Shown one piece after another: positions 26,378-34,921 of a stretch of 46,668 nt of DNA (its first letter is position 1; every line of letters starts with the position of its first letter). Source of the DNA: Nostoc sp. NMS9 (lineage in GTDB: Bacteria > Cyanobacteriota > Cyanobacteriia > Cyanobacteriales > Nostocaceae); NCBI RefSeq assembly GCF_017114995.1, contig NZ_JABXKL010000025.1, positions 1-46,668 on the forward strand. Reading direction: 5' to 3'. Both the position numbers and the translations under genes were made by a program. The notes below the pieces were generated by a model that saw nothing but the letters and a program-made list of their open reading frames with translations, ran no database searches and was not told the DNA's origin.

Positions 26378-27032
26378 AGTACAAGCATAGACATTAACCC
26401 TTGTTTTTAATTCAATACGCTTGGGTTAAAGGTTATTGGTGTAGATAATTGGTCTTTCAAGACGCGATAAATTGCGTCTCTACATCTGGGTTTTGGACTG
26501 ATCTGGACTGTATTAGTTTTTAATGTCCATTACCCTTTTCTTGCGATCGCAGGTGTAGTCTACTTAAAATTTGCGCGAACCACTATATTTAATTTGCTCT
26601 CCAGCGAGAGGCTTAGATCCCCAACTTCCTTCAAGAAGTCGGGGATCTTTTGGTTTGTAGTACCTTCTACCATCTCAATTAACCAGACAAATTGCTTTGA
26701 GCAACTTGTTAAAGGTAAGCAAACTTCCGCCACGCTGTACTACAGAAAATTTGCAGTTCTCATACTAATTCTCGGTGAAGCTACACATTATTTTGACCCC
26801 TCCCAACCTGCCCACAGGCGGTGGGGTTCTTTCTATGCGTCTTCATAAAGAATTGGTATCAAAAGAAGTGTAACTATAATCATAAATGATTAAGTTTTTC
26901 TGGCAATACATAAACATATTAATACATTAACTAAAAATAAATTCCGTAATTGCCCCCTTGCTACTGATATTTTAGATTACTTAAAAGTAAAAGTTAGTGC
27001 AATAAGCCCTGAAAGTGCTAGAGAGTTAATAA
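26378..27032. other. intergenic region with two palindromic repeats
   Basis: A 9-bp hairpin AGACGCGAT/ATTGCGTCT lies at 26460-26479 (relative of 17494-17515). A longer hairpin lies at 26615-26648: AGATCCCCAACTTC and GAAGTCGGGGATCT pair over 14 bp with one mismatch and are followed by TTTTGG, terminator-like. The remainder up to the histidine kinase has no clear frame. The leader of the kinase operon must lie in the last 200 bp. Confidence 0.6.
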
Positions 27033-30000
27033 GTGGTAAAACAGCACCGATATAACTGGTTAAATGTGATATTTTTCCGTCAACGAGAATTACTCGCCCT
27101 GTTGTTGGGGGTTTTCTTCTCAATCTCTGTATTCCTACTTTGGCAGAGACTTTTAATCCAAAATCTGGGGTTATTAATACAAGTAGAATTGATTGCAGGG
27201 TTATTAGTCGTTGTCACGCTGACATTATCAATCTATTTTGCCTTGGCAATGAATGCAAGAAACCAACAAATAACAGTAATCAATCAGGAGTTAACTCACA
27301 GGATTTTTGAACAGAAACAGGTAGAAATTGCCCTGATCGCCAGTGAAAATCGTTTGCGACAGCTATTGGAAACTGTCAAAGTCATCCCTTGGGAATTAGA
27401 CTTGAAAACTTGGCGATTTATTTACGTAGGGCCGCAAGCGGTAGACTTGCTAAATTATCCGATCGCAGAATGGTACGAGGAAAATTTTTGGGTTAATCAT
27501 CTGCATCCAGATGACAAGAAAAATTCTGTTCGTTTTTGTCAAGAAGCAACTGCTAGGTGCGAGAATCACGAATTTGAATACCGGATGTTAGCTGCTGATG
27601 GGCGAGTTGTTTGGCTGCGAGACATTGTTAGTGTCGTTGAGGAAGCCGGAACTGCGATCGGGCTGAGGGGGTTTATGTTTGACATTACTGATTTGAAACT
27701 GGTTGAAGAAACCTTGAGGCTGAGGGAAAGGGCACTTGCCGCGACCAGTAATGGAATTATTATTGCCGATGCGAAACTCGCCTACAATCCAGTTATTTAC
27801 GTCAACCCTGCCTTTGAGCAAATAACAGGCTACAGTGCTACTGATATAATTGGGCAAAACTGTCGATTTTTGCAACGCACAGATACCCAGCAATCAGCAC
27901 TTAATGAATTGCGTTCATCTATTCAAACTGGAAGAAGTTGCAAAGTTGTTCTCCGCAACTATCGCAAAGATGGTACTTTGTTTTGGAATGAATTGAGTAT
28001 TTCTCCTATTCATGACGATAATGGTGAGTTAAGCCACTTCATTGGCATTCAGAGAGATATTAGTCATCACAAACTTGCCGAAGCCAGTCTGCGCCGGCAA
28101 GCCCTCACCTTTGAAAACATGCATGATGGCGTAATTATCACAGATTTAACCGGAAGTATTATTGACTGGAATCCTGCTGCCGAAGGTATGTTTGGCTATA
28201 CCAAAGCCGAGGTTTTGGCTAAACATCCCAGTATTTTGCATCAGCCGGAAGTAGCCGCAACATTAAGCGCCAACATTTTGTCAACAGTGAATCAGCAAGG
28301 ACGCTGGTCAGGGGAAATACACTTTATTCGCAAAGATGGCAGTGAGGGAATTTGCGAAACAACCGTAGTCGCTTTACAGGATGAACAGAGGGAAACTGTT
28401 GCGACTGTTGGCATCAATCACGACATTACCGAAAATAAAAGAGCTAAAGAGGCACTGCAACGGCAATTACATCGCACCTTACTACTTGAACAAATTACTC
28501 AAGAAATTCGTCAAAGTCTTGACACCAGCAAAATCTTTAAGACGGCTGCTACCCAAATTGGACAAGCATTTGGAGCCGATCGCTGTCTGATCCACTCTTA
28601 CATTAGTAACCCTACACCGCAAATTCCTCTAGTAGCAGAATATAATACATTCCCTGGTTACTGCTCTGTATTGAAATTGGAAGTTCCCATGACTAACAAT
28701 CCTCATGCCGAGCAGATGATGACCCAAGAAAGTGCGATCGCTTCTCCTAATGTCTACGTTGAGCCTTTACTCCAAATGGCTGAACCTATCTGCCGAGAAA
28801 TTGGGCTGAAGTCTATGCTGTCAATCCGCACCTTCTATCAAGGAGAACCCAATGGTGCGATCGGCTTACATCAGTGCAGCTATTTTCGCCAATGGACACA
28901 AGACGAAATCGAATTACTAGAAGCTGTGGCGGCTCAACTAGGTATTGCTCTAGCACAAGCTCACTTACTGGAACAAGAAACGCGCCAACGTGAAGAACTT
29001 ACCTTGAAAAACTTTGCCTTGGAGCAGGCAAAACGTCAAGCAGAAGCCGCAAATCGTGCAAAAAGTGAGTTTTTGGCGATGATGAGCCATGAAATTCGGA
29101 CTCCAATGAATGCTGTTATTGCTATGACAAGTCTACTGTTGGATACTGACCTCACACCTCAACAGCAAGACTTTGTGGAAATAGTTCACAGTAGCGGAGA
29201 TACTTTACTCACCATCATCAACGATATTCTAGATTTCTCCAAAATTGAGTCGGGCAAACTGGAATTAGAAGAACAGCCTTTTGATTTGAGAGCTTGTGTA
29301 GAGGAAGCTATTTCCTTTTTAGCTCCGAAAGCTGCCCAAAAGGATATCGAACTAGTTTATCTGATCCAGCCCCAAGTACCCATTCAGATCGTCGGTGATT
29401 TGACTCGTCTGCGCCAAGTCTTGATGAATCTTCTCAACAATGCTATCAAGTTTACCGAAACCGGAGAAGTAGTACTCTCTGTTGAACTGGGGACTCTTGA
29501 GTTGAATAAAAAAATTTCTTCCCAATCCCTGATAGGTGTTGAAAAAGAGCAACTTCTCTACGAAATTCAATTTGCGATCAAAGATACAGGTATTGGCATC
29601 GCAGCAGAGAAAATAGAGCGATTATTTCAACCCTTCACTCAGGCTGATGTCTCCATGACTCGACGATATGGTGGCACAGGGCTGGGATTGGCGATTAGTA
29701 AGCGGCTCAGTCAGATGATGGGCGGCACTCTTTGGGTAGAAAGCCAGGGGTTGGTTGGTGGCAATCCTAGCCCTAGATGGGATAATGGAAAATTATTATC
29801 ATCTCCTGACTCTTCACCAGGTTCAACATTTTACTTCACCATTATTACCAAAGTGGCTGCTCAGTCAGAACAAGCTGAATTAAGCACTTCGCCGCTGCTT
29901 GTGTCCAAGCGACTATTGATTGTGGATGATAATTTAACCAATCGCCAAATTCTCAGCTTGCAAGCTGAGTCTTGGAAGATGGAAATTTATGCTGCCAAAT

Positions 30001-31160
30001 CTGGTAAAGAAGCTTTAGTTAAACTTGCTCAGGGAACGCAGTTTGATATTGCTATTTTAGATATGCAGATGCCAGAAATGAATGGCATAACTCTAGCTCG
30101 TCAAATCCGCAAGCAATCTGGTTGTCAAAATCTGCCTTTGGTGATTATGACCTCTTTGGCGAAAGTAGAAACTTCTTCTGACTTTAATGATGTCCAGTTT
30201 GCTGCTTCTTTGAGTAAACCCATCAAACACTCTCAACTCTACGATGTTATTACTCGTGTTTTGGGAAATCAGCCGATCCTAGCCAGTATTTCTCATTTTC
30301 CCTTGGTAGATCGGCATTTGGGCCATCGACTGCCACTGCGGATTCTTCTGGCAGAGGACACGGTTGTGAATCAAAAAGTTGCTCTACTGATGCTACAGAA
30401 AATAGGTTATGGCGCAGATGTCGTCAGCAATGGACTAGAAGCGATCGCAGCTCTGCAAAAACAGCGATTTGACGTAGTGTTGATGGATGTTCACATGCCC
30501 AAAATGGATGGGTTAGAAGCAACTCGGAGAATCTGTCAAGAATGGGGGGTAGGTTTTCGTCCCCATATTATCGCCATAACTGCCAATGCCATGCGGGGCG
30601 ATCGCCAAGTTTGTCTTGCCGCTGGTATGGATGACTACATTAGCAAACCCATTCAACTGCAAGAGTTAGCTCAGGCACTCAGCAAATGTCCACGCCAAAG
30701 AAATTCTGAATTCACTTCCATCAAACAACAAGGGGAAGTGATGCGCCCAGAATTGCAACCTTTGTCAAATATCTTACAGTCAGGGGAAAACCAGATATTA
30801 AAAAGCACCAAAATTGATGCCAAAATCCTCCAATCCTTGCAGCTTATGCTCAGAGGAGATCGTGTGGCTTATGCTGAACTAATTGAGTGTTATCTTACAG
30901 AGACAGCCAGACTAGTGCAACATATCAGCACAGCGATCGCAACTCAGGATATCCAGACTATATGGAAGACAGCGCACAAACTCAAGTCCAGCAGTGCTTC
31001 TATTGGAGCGATCGCTCTAGCTCACCTTTGCAAGGTGCTAGAAGTACAGGCACGCAGCAGTAACTTAGAAAACAATTTAGAATTACTTTCACTACTGTAT
31101 CAGGAATATGAACAAGTTAAAACTGCCTTAGAAAAAGAACTTGCGAAGGAAGCACCATGA
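27033..31160 (+). CDS. LOV-domain hybrid sensor histidine kinase (PAS-LOV-PAS-GAF-HK-REC-REC-HPt)
   Basis: The 1375-residue protein starts with GTG 27033. Order: two membrane helices (19-38, 51-72), PAS (about 106-225), PAS/LOV (228-350), PAS (353-478), GAF (495-645), HisKA with SHEIRTPMN (His686), HATPase (NLLNNAIKF, DTGIGIA, GTGLGLAIS), two receivers (Asp1010, Asp1152) and an HPt (AHKLKSSSASIG, His1315). The second PAS contains GQNCRFLQ. Cys277 with Gln281 (+4), Asn309 (+32), Asn319 (+42) and Gln340 (+63) reproduces the FMN-binding spacing of plant LOV2 (C450, Q454, N482, N492, Q513). It should therefore form a blue-light flavin-cysteinyl adduct. The GAF lacks a bilin cysteine motif. It overlaps the next gene by 4 nt (ATGA), so the HPt probably phosphorylates that REC-GGDEF protein. 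Confidence 0.93.
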   Translation: MVKQHRYNWLNVIFFRQRELLALLLGVFFSISVFLLWQRLLIQNLGLLIQVELIAGLLVVVTLTLSIYFALAMNARNQQITVINQELTHRIFEQKQVEIALIASENRLRQLLETVKVIPWELDLKTWRFIYVGPQAVDLLNYPIAEWYEENFWVNHLHPDDKKNSVRFCQEATARCENHEFEYRMLAADGRVVWLRDIVSVVEEAGTAIGLRGFMFDITDLKLVEETLRLRERALAATSNGIIIADAKLAYNPVIYVNPAFEQITGYSATDIIGQNCRFLQRTDTQQSALNELRSSIQTGRSCKVVLRNYRKDGTLFWNELSISPIHDDNGELSHFIGIQRDISHHKLAEASLRRQALTFENMHDGVIITDLTGSIIDWNPAAEGMFGYTKAEVLAKHPSILHQPEVAATLSANILSTVNQQGRWSGEIHFIRKDGSEGICETTVVALQDEQRETVATVGINHDITENKRAKEALQRQLHRTLLLEQITQEIRQSLDTSKIFKTAATQIGQAFGADRCLIHSYISNPTPQIPLVAEYNTFPGYCSVLKLEVPMTNNPHAEQMMTQESAIASPNVYVEPLLQMAEPICREIGLKSMLSIRTFYQGEPNGAIGLHQCSYFRQWTQDEIELLEAVAAQLGIALAQAHLLEQETRQREELTLKNFALEQAKRQAEAANRAKSEFLAMMSHEIRTPMNAVIAMTSLLLDTDLTPQQQDFVEIVHSSGDTLLTIINDILDFSKIESGKLELEEQPFDLRACVEEAISFLAPKAAQKDIELVYLIQPQVPIQIVGDLTRLRQVLMNLLNNAIKFTETGEVVLSVELGTLELNKKISSQSLIGVEKEQLLYEIQFAIKDTGIGIAAEKIERLFQPFTQADVSMTRRYGGTGLGLAISKRLSQMMGGTLWVESQGLVGGNPSPRWDNGKLLSSPDSSPGSTFYFTIITKVAAQSEQAELSTSPLLVSKRLLIVDDNLTNRQILSLQAESWKMEIYAAKSGKEALVKLAQGTQFDIAILDMQMPEMNGITLARQIRKQSGCQNLPLVIMTSLAKVETSSDFNDVQFAASLSKPIKHSQLYDVITRVLGNQPILASISHFPLVDRHLGHRLPLRILLAEDTVVNQKVALLMLQKIGYGADVVSNGLEAIAALQKQRFDVVLMDVHMPKMDGLEATRRICQEWGVGFRPHIIAITANAMRGDRQVCLAAGMDDYISKPIQLQELAQALSKCPRQRNSEFTSIKQQGEVMRPELQPLSNILQSGENQILKSTKIDAKILQSLQLMLRGDRVAYAELIECYLTETARLVQHISTAIATQDIQTIWKTAHKLKSSSASIGAIALAHLCKVLEVQARSSNLENNLELLSLLYQEYEQVKTALEKELAKEAP

Positions 31161-32125
31161 AAGCCACTGCTCAAGAAAGCCAATCTTTAGTTTTAATTGT
31201 TGATGATGAACCTTTTATTCGCCTGATACTGCGGCATTTCTTAGAGCGGGAAGGCTATCAAATAGTGGAAGCTCAAAATGGCATAGAGGCAATAAAAGTT
31301 TTTAACCAACTGCACCCTGATATAGTACTCCTTGATGCCATAATGCCAGATATGGATGGATTCGAGTGTTGCACTCAGTTGGAAATTCTGGATTGTAACA
31401 AGCACACTCCAGTTTTAATGATTACAGGACTTGAAGATCAAGAGTCAGTTGACCGTGCATTTGCAGTGGGAGCAATGGATTTTGTTACCAAACCGATTCA
31501 CTGGCCAGTTTTGCGACAACGGGTAAAACGCTTGATTCAGCAATCTCAGTTGCAGCAAAAACTGGAAGCCGTAAATCTGGAATTGCAGCGATTAGTTACT
31601 ATCGATGGATTAACTCAAGTAGCTAATCGCCGACGATTTGAAGAGTATTTTTACCAAGAGTGGCAGCGCCTAAAACGCGAGAAACGTCCGCTTTCTCTGA
31701 TTCTTTGCGATGTTGATTTCTTCAAATTATATAATGATACCTATGGTCATCGGGTAGGCGATCGCTGTCTTCAGACAATTGCTCAAGCTATCAAAGATAT
31801 GATTAAACGTCCCGGAGATTTAGTTGCCCGTTATGGTGGGGAAGAATTTGCTGTGATTTTACCTAACACAGACACCGATGGGGCGACTCATGTTGCCGAC
31901 GAAATTTGTCATACTGTCCGAGCACTAGCAATTCCTCATCAAAATTCCCAAGTTAGTTCTCACGTAACTATTAGTGTTGGGTTTACGACGGAAATTCCTC
32001 AGCCAGATTCTGACTTAGAAGAAATGATTGCCGCAGCGGATCGGGCGTTGTATAAAGCAAAGGCAGCAGGACGCGATCGCTTTGTGCAAAATATTTTACT
32101 ACCCAGAAGTAAAAATTCCTGCTAG
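31157..32125 (+). CDS. response regulator with diguanylate cyclase (REC-GGDEF)
   Basis: The 322-residue protein has an N-terminal receiver (VDDEP, phospho-acceptor Asp60 in LLDAIMPDMDG, Lys112 in TKPIHW) and a C-terminal GGDEF domain with the active-site motif RYGGEEF (GGEEF 227-231). RPGD at 218-221 is five residues before it and matches the allosteric I-site RxxD, so product inhibition by cyclic di-GMP is expected. The architecture resembles PleD/WspR. The ATG overlaps the kinase stop, implying translational coupling. Its last 140 bp are overlapped in antisense by the antitoxin frame. Confidence 0.95.
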   Translation: MKATAQESQSLVLIVDDEPFIRLILRHFLEREGYQIVEAQNGIEAIKVFNQLHPDIVLLDAIMPDMDGFECCTQLEILDCNKHTPVLMITGLEDQESVDRAFAVGAMDFVTKPIHWPVLRQRVKRLIQQSQLQQKLEAVNLELQRLVTIDGLTQVANRRRFEEYFYQEWQRLKREKRPLSLILCDVDFFKLYNDTYGHRVGDRCLQTIAQAIKDMIKRPGDLVARYGGEEFAVILPNTDTDGATHVADEICHTVRALAIPHQNSQVSSHVTISVGFTTEIPQPDSDLEEMIAAADRALYKAKAAGRDRFVQNILLPRSKNSC

Positions 32126-32420
32126 TTGTCCACTCCTTTAAGCGGTTTTCTTCTTCTATCCGTGCTAAAGCGGCACGATATTGGGCTTCATATCTGAGCC
32201 AAAATGCAGCTGTACTACCCATAACCCGTTCTAGCTTCAGGGCTGTTTCTTCATTGATTGGTGCTTTGCCATTGATCAACTCGCTAATATGTTTTGCGGT
32301 GTAGCCTAAACGCTCTGCTAATTGTGTTTGTGTCCAGTCACGCTCTTCTAAGAAATCAGCGATGGCATCACCGGGAGAAGATACCCAATCTGGAGTGAAT
32401 GTTCGGGTTGTCTCAGTCAT
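31983..32420 (-). CDS. HigA-type (XRE) antitoxin with replaced C-terminus
   Basis: From ATG 32420 the protein has 145 residues. The helix-turn-helix (DWTQTQLAERLGYTAKHISE, 28-47) and the family core NGKAPINEETALKLERVMGS and FWLRYEAQYRAALARIEEEN are intact. After EENRLKEWT (about residue 98) homologues continue with a WLD-type helix, whereas here codons are the antisense of the diguanylate-cyclase 3' end. The break falls at about 32126, exactly at that gene's stop. So the native C-terminus was lost in a rearrangement and a read-through tail acquired. GGAG sits 6 nt before the ATG, and that ATG overlaps the toxin stop (ATGA). It may still bind DNA and the toxin. Confidence 0.75.
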   Translation of the reverse strand: MTETTRTFTPDWVSSPGDAIADFLEERDWTQTQLAERLGYTAKHISELINGKAPINEETALKLERVMGSTAAFWLRYEAQYRAALARIEEENRLKEWTTSRNFYFWVVKYFAQSDRVLLPLLYTTPDPLRQSFLLSQNLAEEFPS

Positions 32421-32743
32421 GGTAATCTCCAATTGAATTCAATACAAATAGCAGTAACTTTTGACCAATCAATGCTTCCATCCTCGGTAAGGGGGATAGG
32501 GTCGTTGTCTGGCTTAAATACAAGTCGTTTACCACCTTCTAGGTTTACTGCAAATTCTCCCGCCCTATCTCCTTTTAAGGGATGGGGATGACCTATAACT
32601 AATTCCGTCACACAACTAGCAGCCCCAAAAATAGCCAACTGGGTTCTCAATTTCTTGGCACAGTTTGCACCCAATTTTCTTTGCGCTACGTCTTGTTGTT
32701 CGCATAGATTTTGCAGTTTACGGTCAGCGAAAGTGATTTCCAT
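32417..32743 (-). CDS. HigB/RelE-superfamily toxin (killer-protein-like)
   Basis: The 108-residue protein precedes the antitoxin, the usual order in higBA loci. It shows the killer-protein pattern: EITFADRKLQNLCEQQDVAQ, KKLRTQLAIFGAAS, HPLKGDRAGEFAVNLEGGKR and LVFKPDNDPIPLTEDGSIDW followed by KVTAICIEF. This group are RelE-like mRNA interferases acting at the ribosome. The stop overlaps the antitoxin start by 4 nt. The toxin appears intact while its antitoxin is altered. Confidence 0.82.
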   Translation of the reverse strand: MEITFADRKLQNLCEQQDVAQRKLGANCAKKLRTQLAIFGAASCVTELVIGHPHPLKGDRAGEFAVNLEGGKRLVFKPDNDPIPLTEDGSIDWSKVTAICIEFNWRLP

Positions 32744-32831
32744 GCGTTACTAGACTAATATAAGTTTACCAAAATGGTAAATAAATTTGTTTTTTTCTAG
32801 AAAATCTAGCATATCAACTAATCAGCAACGC

Positions 32832-33968
32832 CTAAAAATCTACCCCTCTTTTAAGTTCTACACCTTGATTAGCATAGTGTTTGTGGCAATAAACCTCTGA
32901 GTGGACGCTAGCCAAGTCAAAATACGCGGGTGGATTTTGGCAGCGGCCAGTAATAATAATTTCGGTGTCGCGGGGTTTGCGGAGTAAAGCCTGGACAATG
33001 GGTTCAACGGGGAGTAGTTCTAAGTCAACAGTGGGATTGAGTTCATCGAGAATAATAGTTTTATACAATCCAGAGGCGATCGCAACTTTGGCAATTTCCC
33101 AACCCCGTTCGGCTTCTACATAATCTAATTCTTGCCGGGAATTGCGCCAGACGATCGCATCTCCACCGCAACGCTGATGATCTACCACTTCTGGATATGA
33201 TTGTTGCAAGGCGGCGATCGCAGCATCTTCTGTGTAGCCGCTACCACCTTTAAGCCACTGCATAATCAATACACGGGTAGACCCTGGATGATTAATTCCC
33301 CTACCAATGGCCTGTAAAGCTTTGCCCAAAGCACTAGTAGACTTGCCTTTACCAGCACCAGTATAAATTTCAATCCCTTCAAGTAAGAGGGCTTTGGCTG
33401 TTGGGTGATGATGAGGTTTCATTTCTGAGTGCAAATCTGCAATATCGAGCAACTTTTGGGGTGCGGCGCGTCCAGTAGCAATGATTTCCAACTCTTGGGG
33501 TTTGGATTTTAATGTCTTTACCACTTCATCCACTGGTAGCAAACCTAAATCCAAAACAGGGTTAATTTCATCCAAGACGACAACTGAATATAAACCACTA
33601 GCGATCGCACCTTTGGCTACATCCCAACCCCGCATTGCTTCATCTCGGTCAAAGGTGGTAATTTCGTCTGGGCCAAAAAATTCGGCTCTGCCGGTGCGAA
33701 CCTGGTCAATTAAATGGGGAAACCCGCGTTGTAAAGCTGCGATCGCGCCATCTTCGTCATAATCACGTTCTGGCCCTTTTAAAAACCGCAGCAGTAAAAC
33801 ACGATTAGAATTGCTAGGCGTATTTATTCCCAAGCCAATGGAGCGCAAAACCACCCCCAAAGCCGCTTGAGATTTACCTTTACCCAGACCATCGTAGACG
33901 TGAATTTGACCAATAAGCCGTTCTTGACGCACTTGCGCCGTCCGAATACCAATACCGTTCCTTGTCAT
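32832..33968 (-). CDS. cobO: tandem-fused cob(I)yrinic acid a,c-diamide adenosyltransferase (CobO/BtuR)
   Basis: The 378-residue protein is two copies of a CobO/BtuR P-loop domain in one chain. Copy 1 (about 18-190) has Walker A DGLGKGKSQ and Walker B VVVLDEINP. Copy 2 (about 195-375) has TGAGKGKST and TIILDELNP. Both share EDGAIAALQ/EDAAIAALQ and the GWDVAKGAIASGLY/GWEIAKVAIASGLY helix. CobO transfers adenosyl from ATP to the cobalt of corrinoids; the single-domain enzyme is about 200 residues and dimeric, so the fusion resembles a covalent dimer. The first copy has Gln where the second has Thr after GKGKS, so the halves may have diverged in ATP binding. Confidence 0.88.
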   Translation of the reverse strand: MTRNGIGIRTAQVRQERLIGQIHVYDGLGKGKSQAALGVVLRSIGLGINTPSNSNRVLLLRFLKGPERDYDEDGAIAALQRGFPHLIDQVRTGRAEFFGPDEITTFDRDEAMRGWDVAKGAIASGLYSVVVLDEINPVLDLGLLPVDEVVKTLKSKPQELEIIATGRAAPQKLLDIADLHSEMKPHHHPTAKALLLEGIEIYTGAGKGKSTSALGKALQAIGRGINHPGSTRVLIMQWLKGGSGYTEDAAIAALQQSYPEVVDHQRCGGDAIVWRNSRQELDYVEAERGWEIAKVAIASGLYKTIILDELNPTVDLELLPVEPIVQALLRKPRDTEIIITGRCQNPPAYFDLASVHSEVYCHKHYANQGVELKRGVDF

Positions 33969-34080
33969 CTCTCGAAAAGCTATAACTATGGCAGTCTTTC
34001 ATCTTACCTAACCTCTTGTACTCTCAGATAGAGAAACTACCCTCTAACGCATCTGTACAAAGGTCAGTTCGATCTATGAA

Positions 34081-34192
34081 GTAGGTCGGCAGAATAAAAC
34101 TAAACTATGTTAACAAAAATGAACGAGGCTAAAACCCTCTTACCTCCTGCCTCCTGCCTTATCCCAACGACAAATTATTTACGCCCACCTAC
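34081..34192. mobile_element. MITE-like element, CTAGTA family, copy 4
   Basis: Ends GTAGGTCGGCAGAATAAAAC and the complement of the other end, GTAGGTGGGCGTAAATAATT, are inverted repeats; two more bases (AA/TT) extend the match outwards. The right half, with CCTTATCCCAACGACAAATT and ATTTACGCCCACCTAC, nearly equals that of the copy at 12540-12661. It fills most of the gap between cobO and fraC. The rest, 34193-34321, is AT-rich leader of fraC. Confidence 0.6.
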
Positions 34193-34321
34193 TTAACAAT
34201 ATCAATAGAGGAATACTGGCACACCCGCATAGTAAAGAACAAGAACAATGGGATAATTTCCCCCATCACCCTTACTATCCCAGTTATACTCACTACAGTT
34301 AACCCTTACCCTTAACCATTT

Positions 34322-34861
34322 ATGCCTGACAATTGGATGCTTCCCAGGATTTTTCCCATTGGTGGATTTCTGTTTGACTTTTTATTTGTACTGATTGCCA
34401 TCCCCATCGAAGCTTATGTTTTGCATTCTCGACTAAAATTTGACAAAAAAACCAGTACTTTTTATGCAATTTCTATTAATCTGTTTTCCAGTGTAATTGG
34501 TTGGTTCATATTTTTTGTATCCGAACCAATATTGCCAATACAGGTTAAATCAGAATTAATTAACTATATGTTTTTTAATAATTTTAAATCGTCGAATACA
34601 CAGACTTTAATTATTTTAACTGCTTGTATAATTTTTTTTACTACGTTTTTGATGAAATTTTTCATTTTAAGGGTTTTGCTATTCTCATTAAATGAATCAT
34701 TTGTGAAAAAAGAAGAGGAGCCTCAAACATCTCAACGCCTGCAACGGCGTCGTTTTACCACCCTTAACTTCCAAAATACTAATTTAGTTACTACTATACT
34801 AATAGCAAATTCTCTGAGCTATAGTGCAATAACCGTTATTTTATTATTTCGTTCAAAATAG
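34322..34861 (+). CDS. fraC: filament integrity protein FraC
   Basis: The 179-residue integral membrane protein is the same length as FraC of Anabaena. Hydrophobic segments at about 14-33 ([20 protein letters not shown]), 45-65, 95-118 and 155-175 suggest three or four helices with short loops. FraC sits at the intercellular septum with FraD and is needed for septal nanopores, long filaments and molecule exchange between cells. Recognition rests on sequence style plus the exact operon order (179-residue membrane protein, about 335-residue protein with coiled coil, ABC-2 permease). fraD begins 60 nt downstream. Confidence 0.85.
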   Translation: MPDNWMLPRIFPIGGFLFDFLFVLIAIPIEAYVLHSRLKFDKKTSTFYAISINLFSSVIGWFIFFVSEPILPIQVKSELINYMFFNNFKSSNTQTLIILTACIIFFTTFLMKFFILRVLLFSLNESFVKKEEEPQTSQRLQRRRFTTLNFQNTNLVTTILIANSLSYSAITVILLFRSK

Positions 34862-34921
34862 CAAGAAATTACTTGTTTAATTTAGAGAAAAATTATTGAT
34901 TAGTCAGGTGTAAGGAGGAAT

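Noticed and set aside
28500..28980. Bilin-binding (phytochrome-type) GAF in the hybrid kinase
   Set aside because: The conserved Cys-His of the chromophore pocket is not seen; the cysteines present are in other positions.
32421..32432. Antitoxin start four codons further upstream (TTG)
   Set aside because: The ATG at 32420 has GGAG at proper distance and the classic ATGA overlap with the toxin stop.
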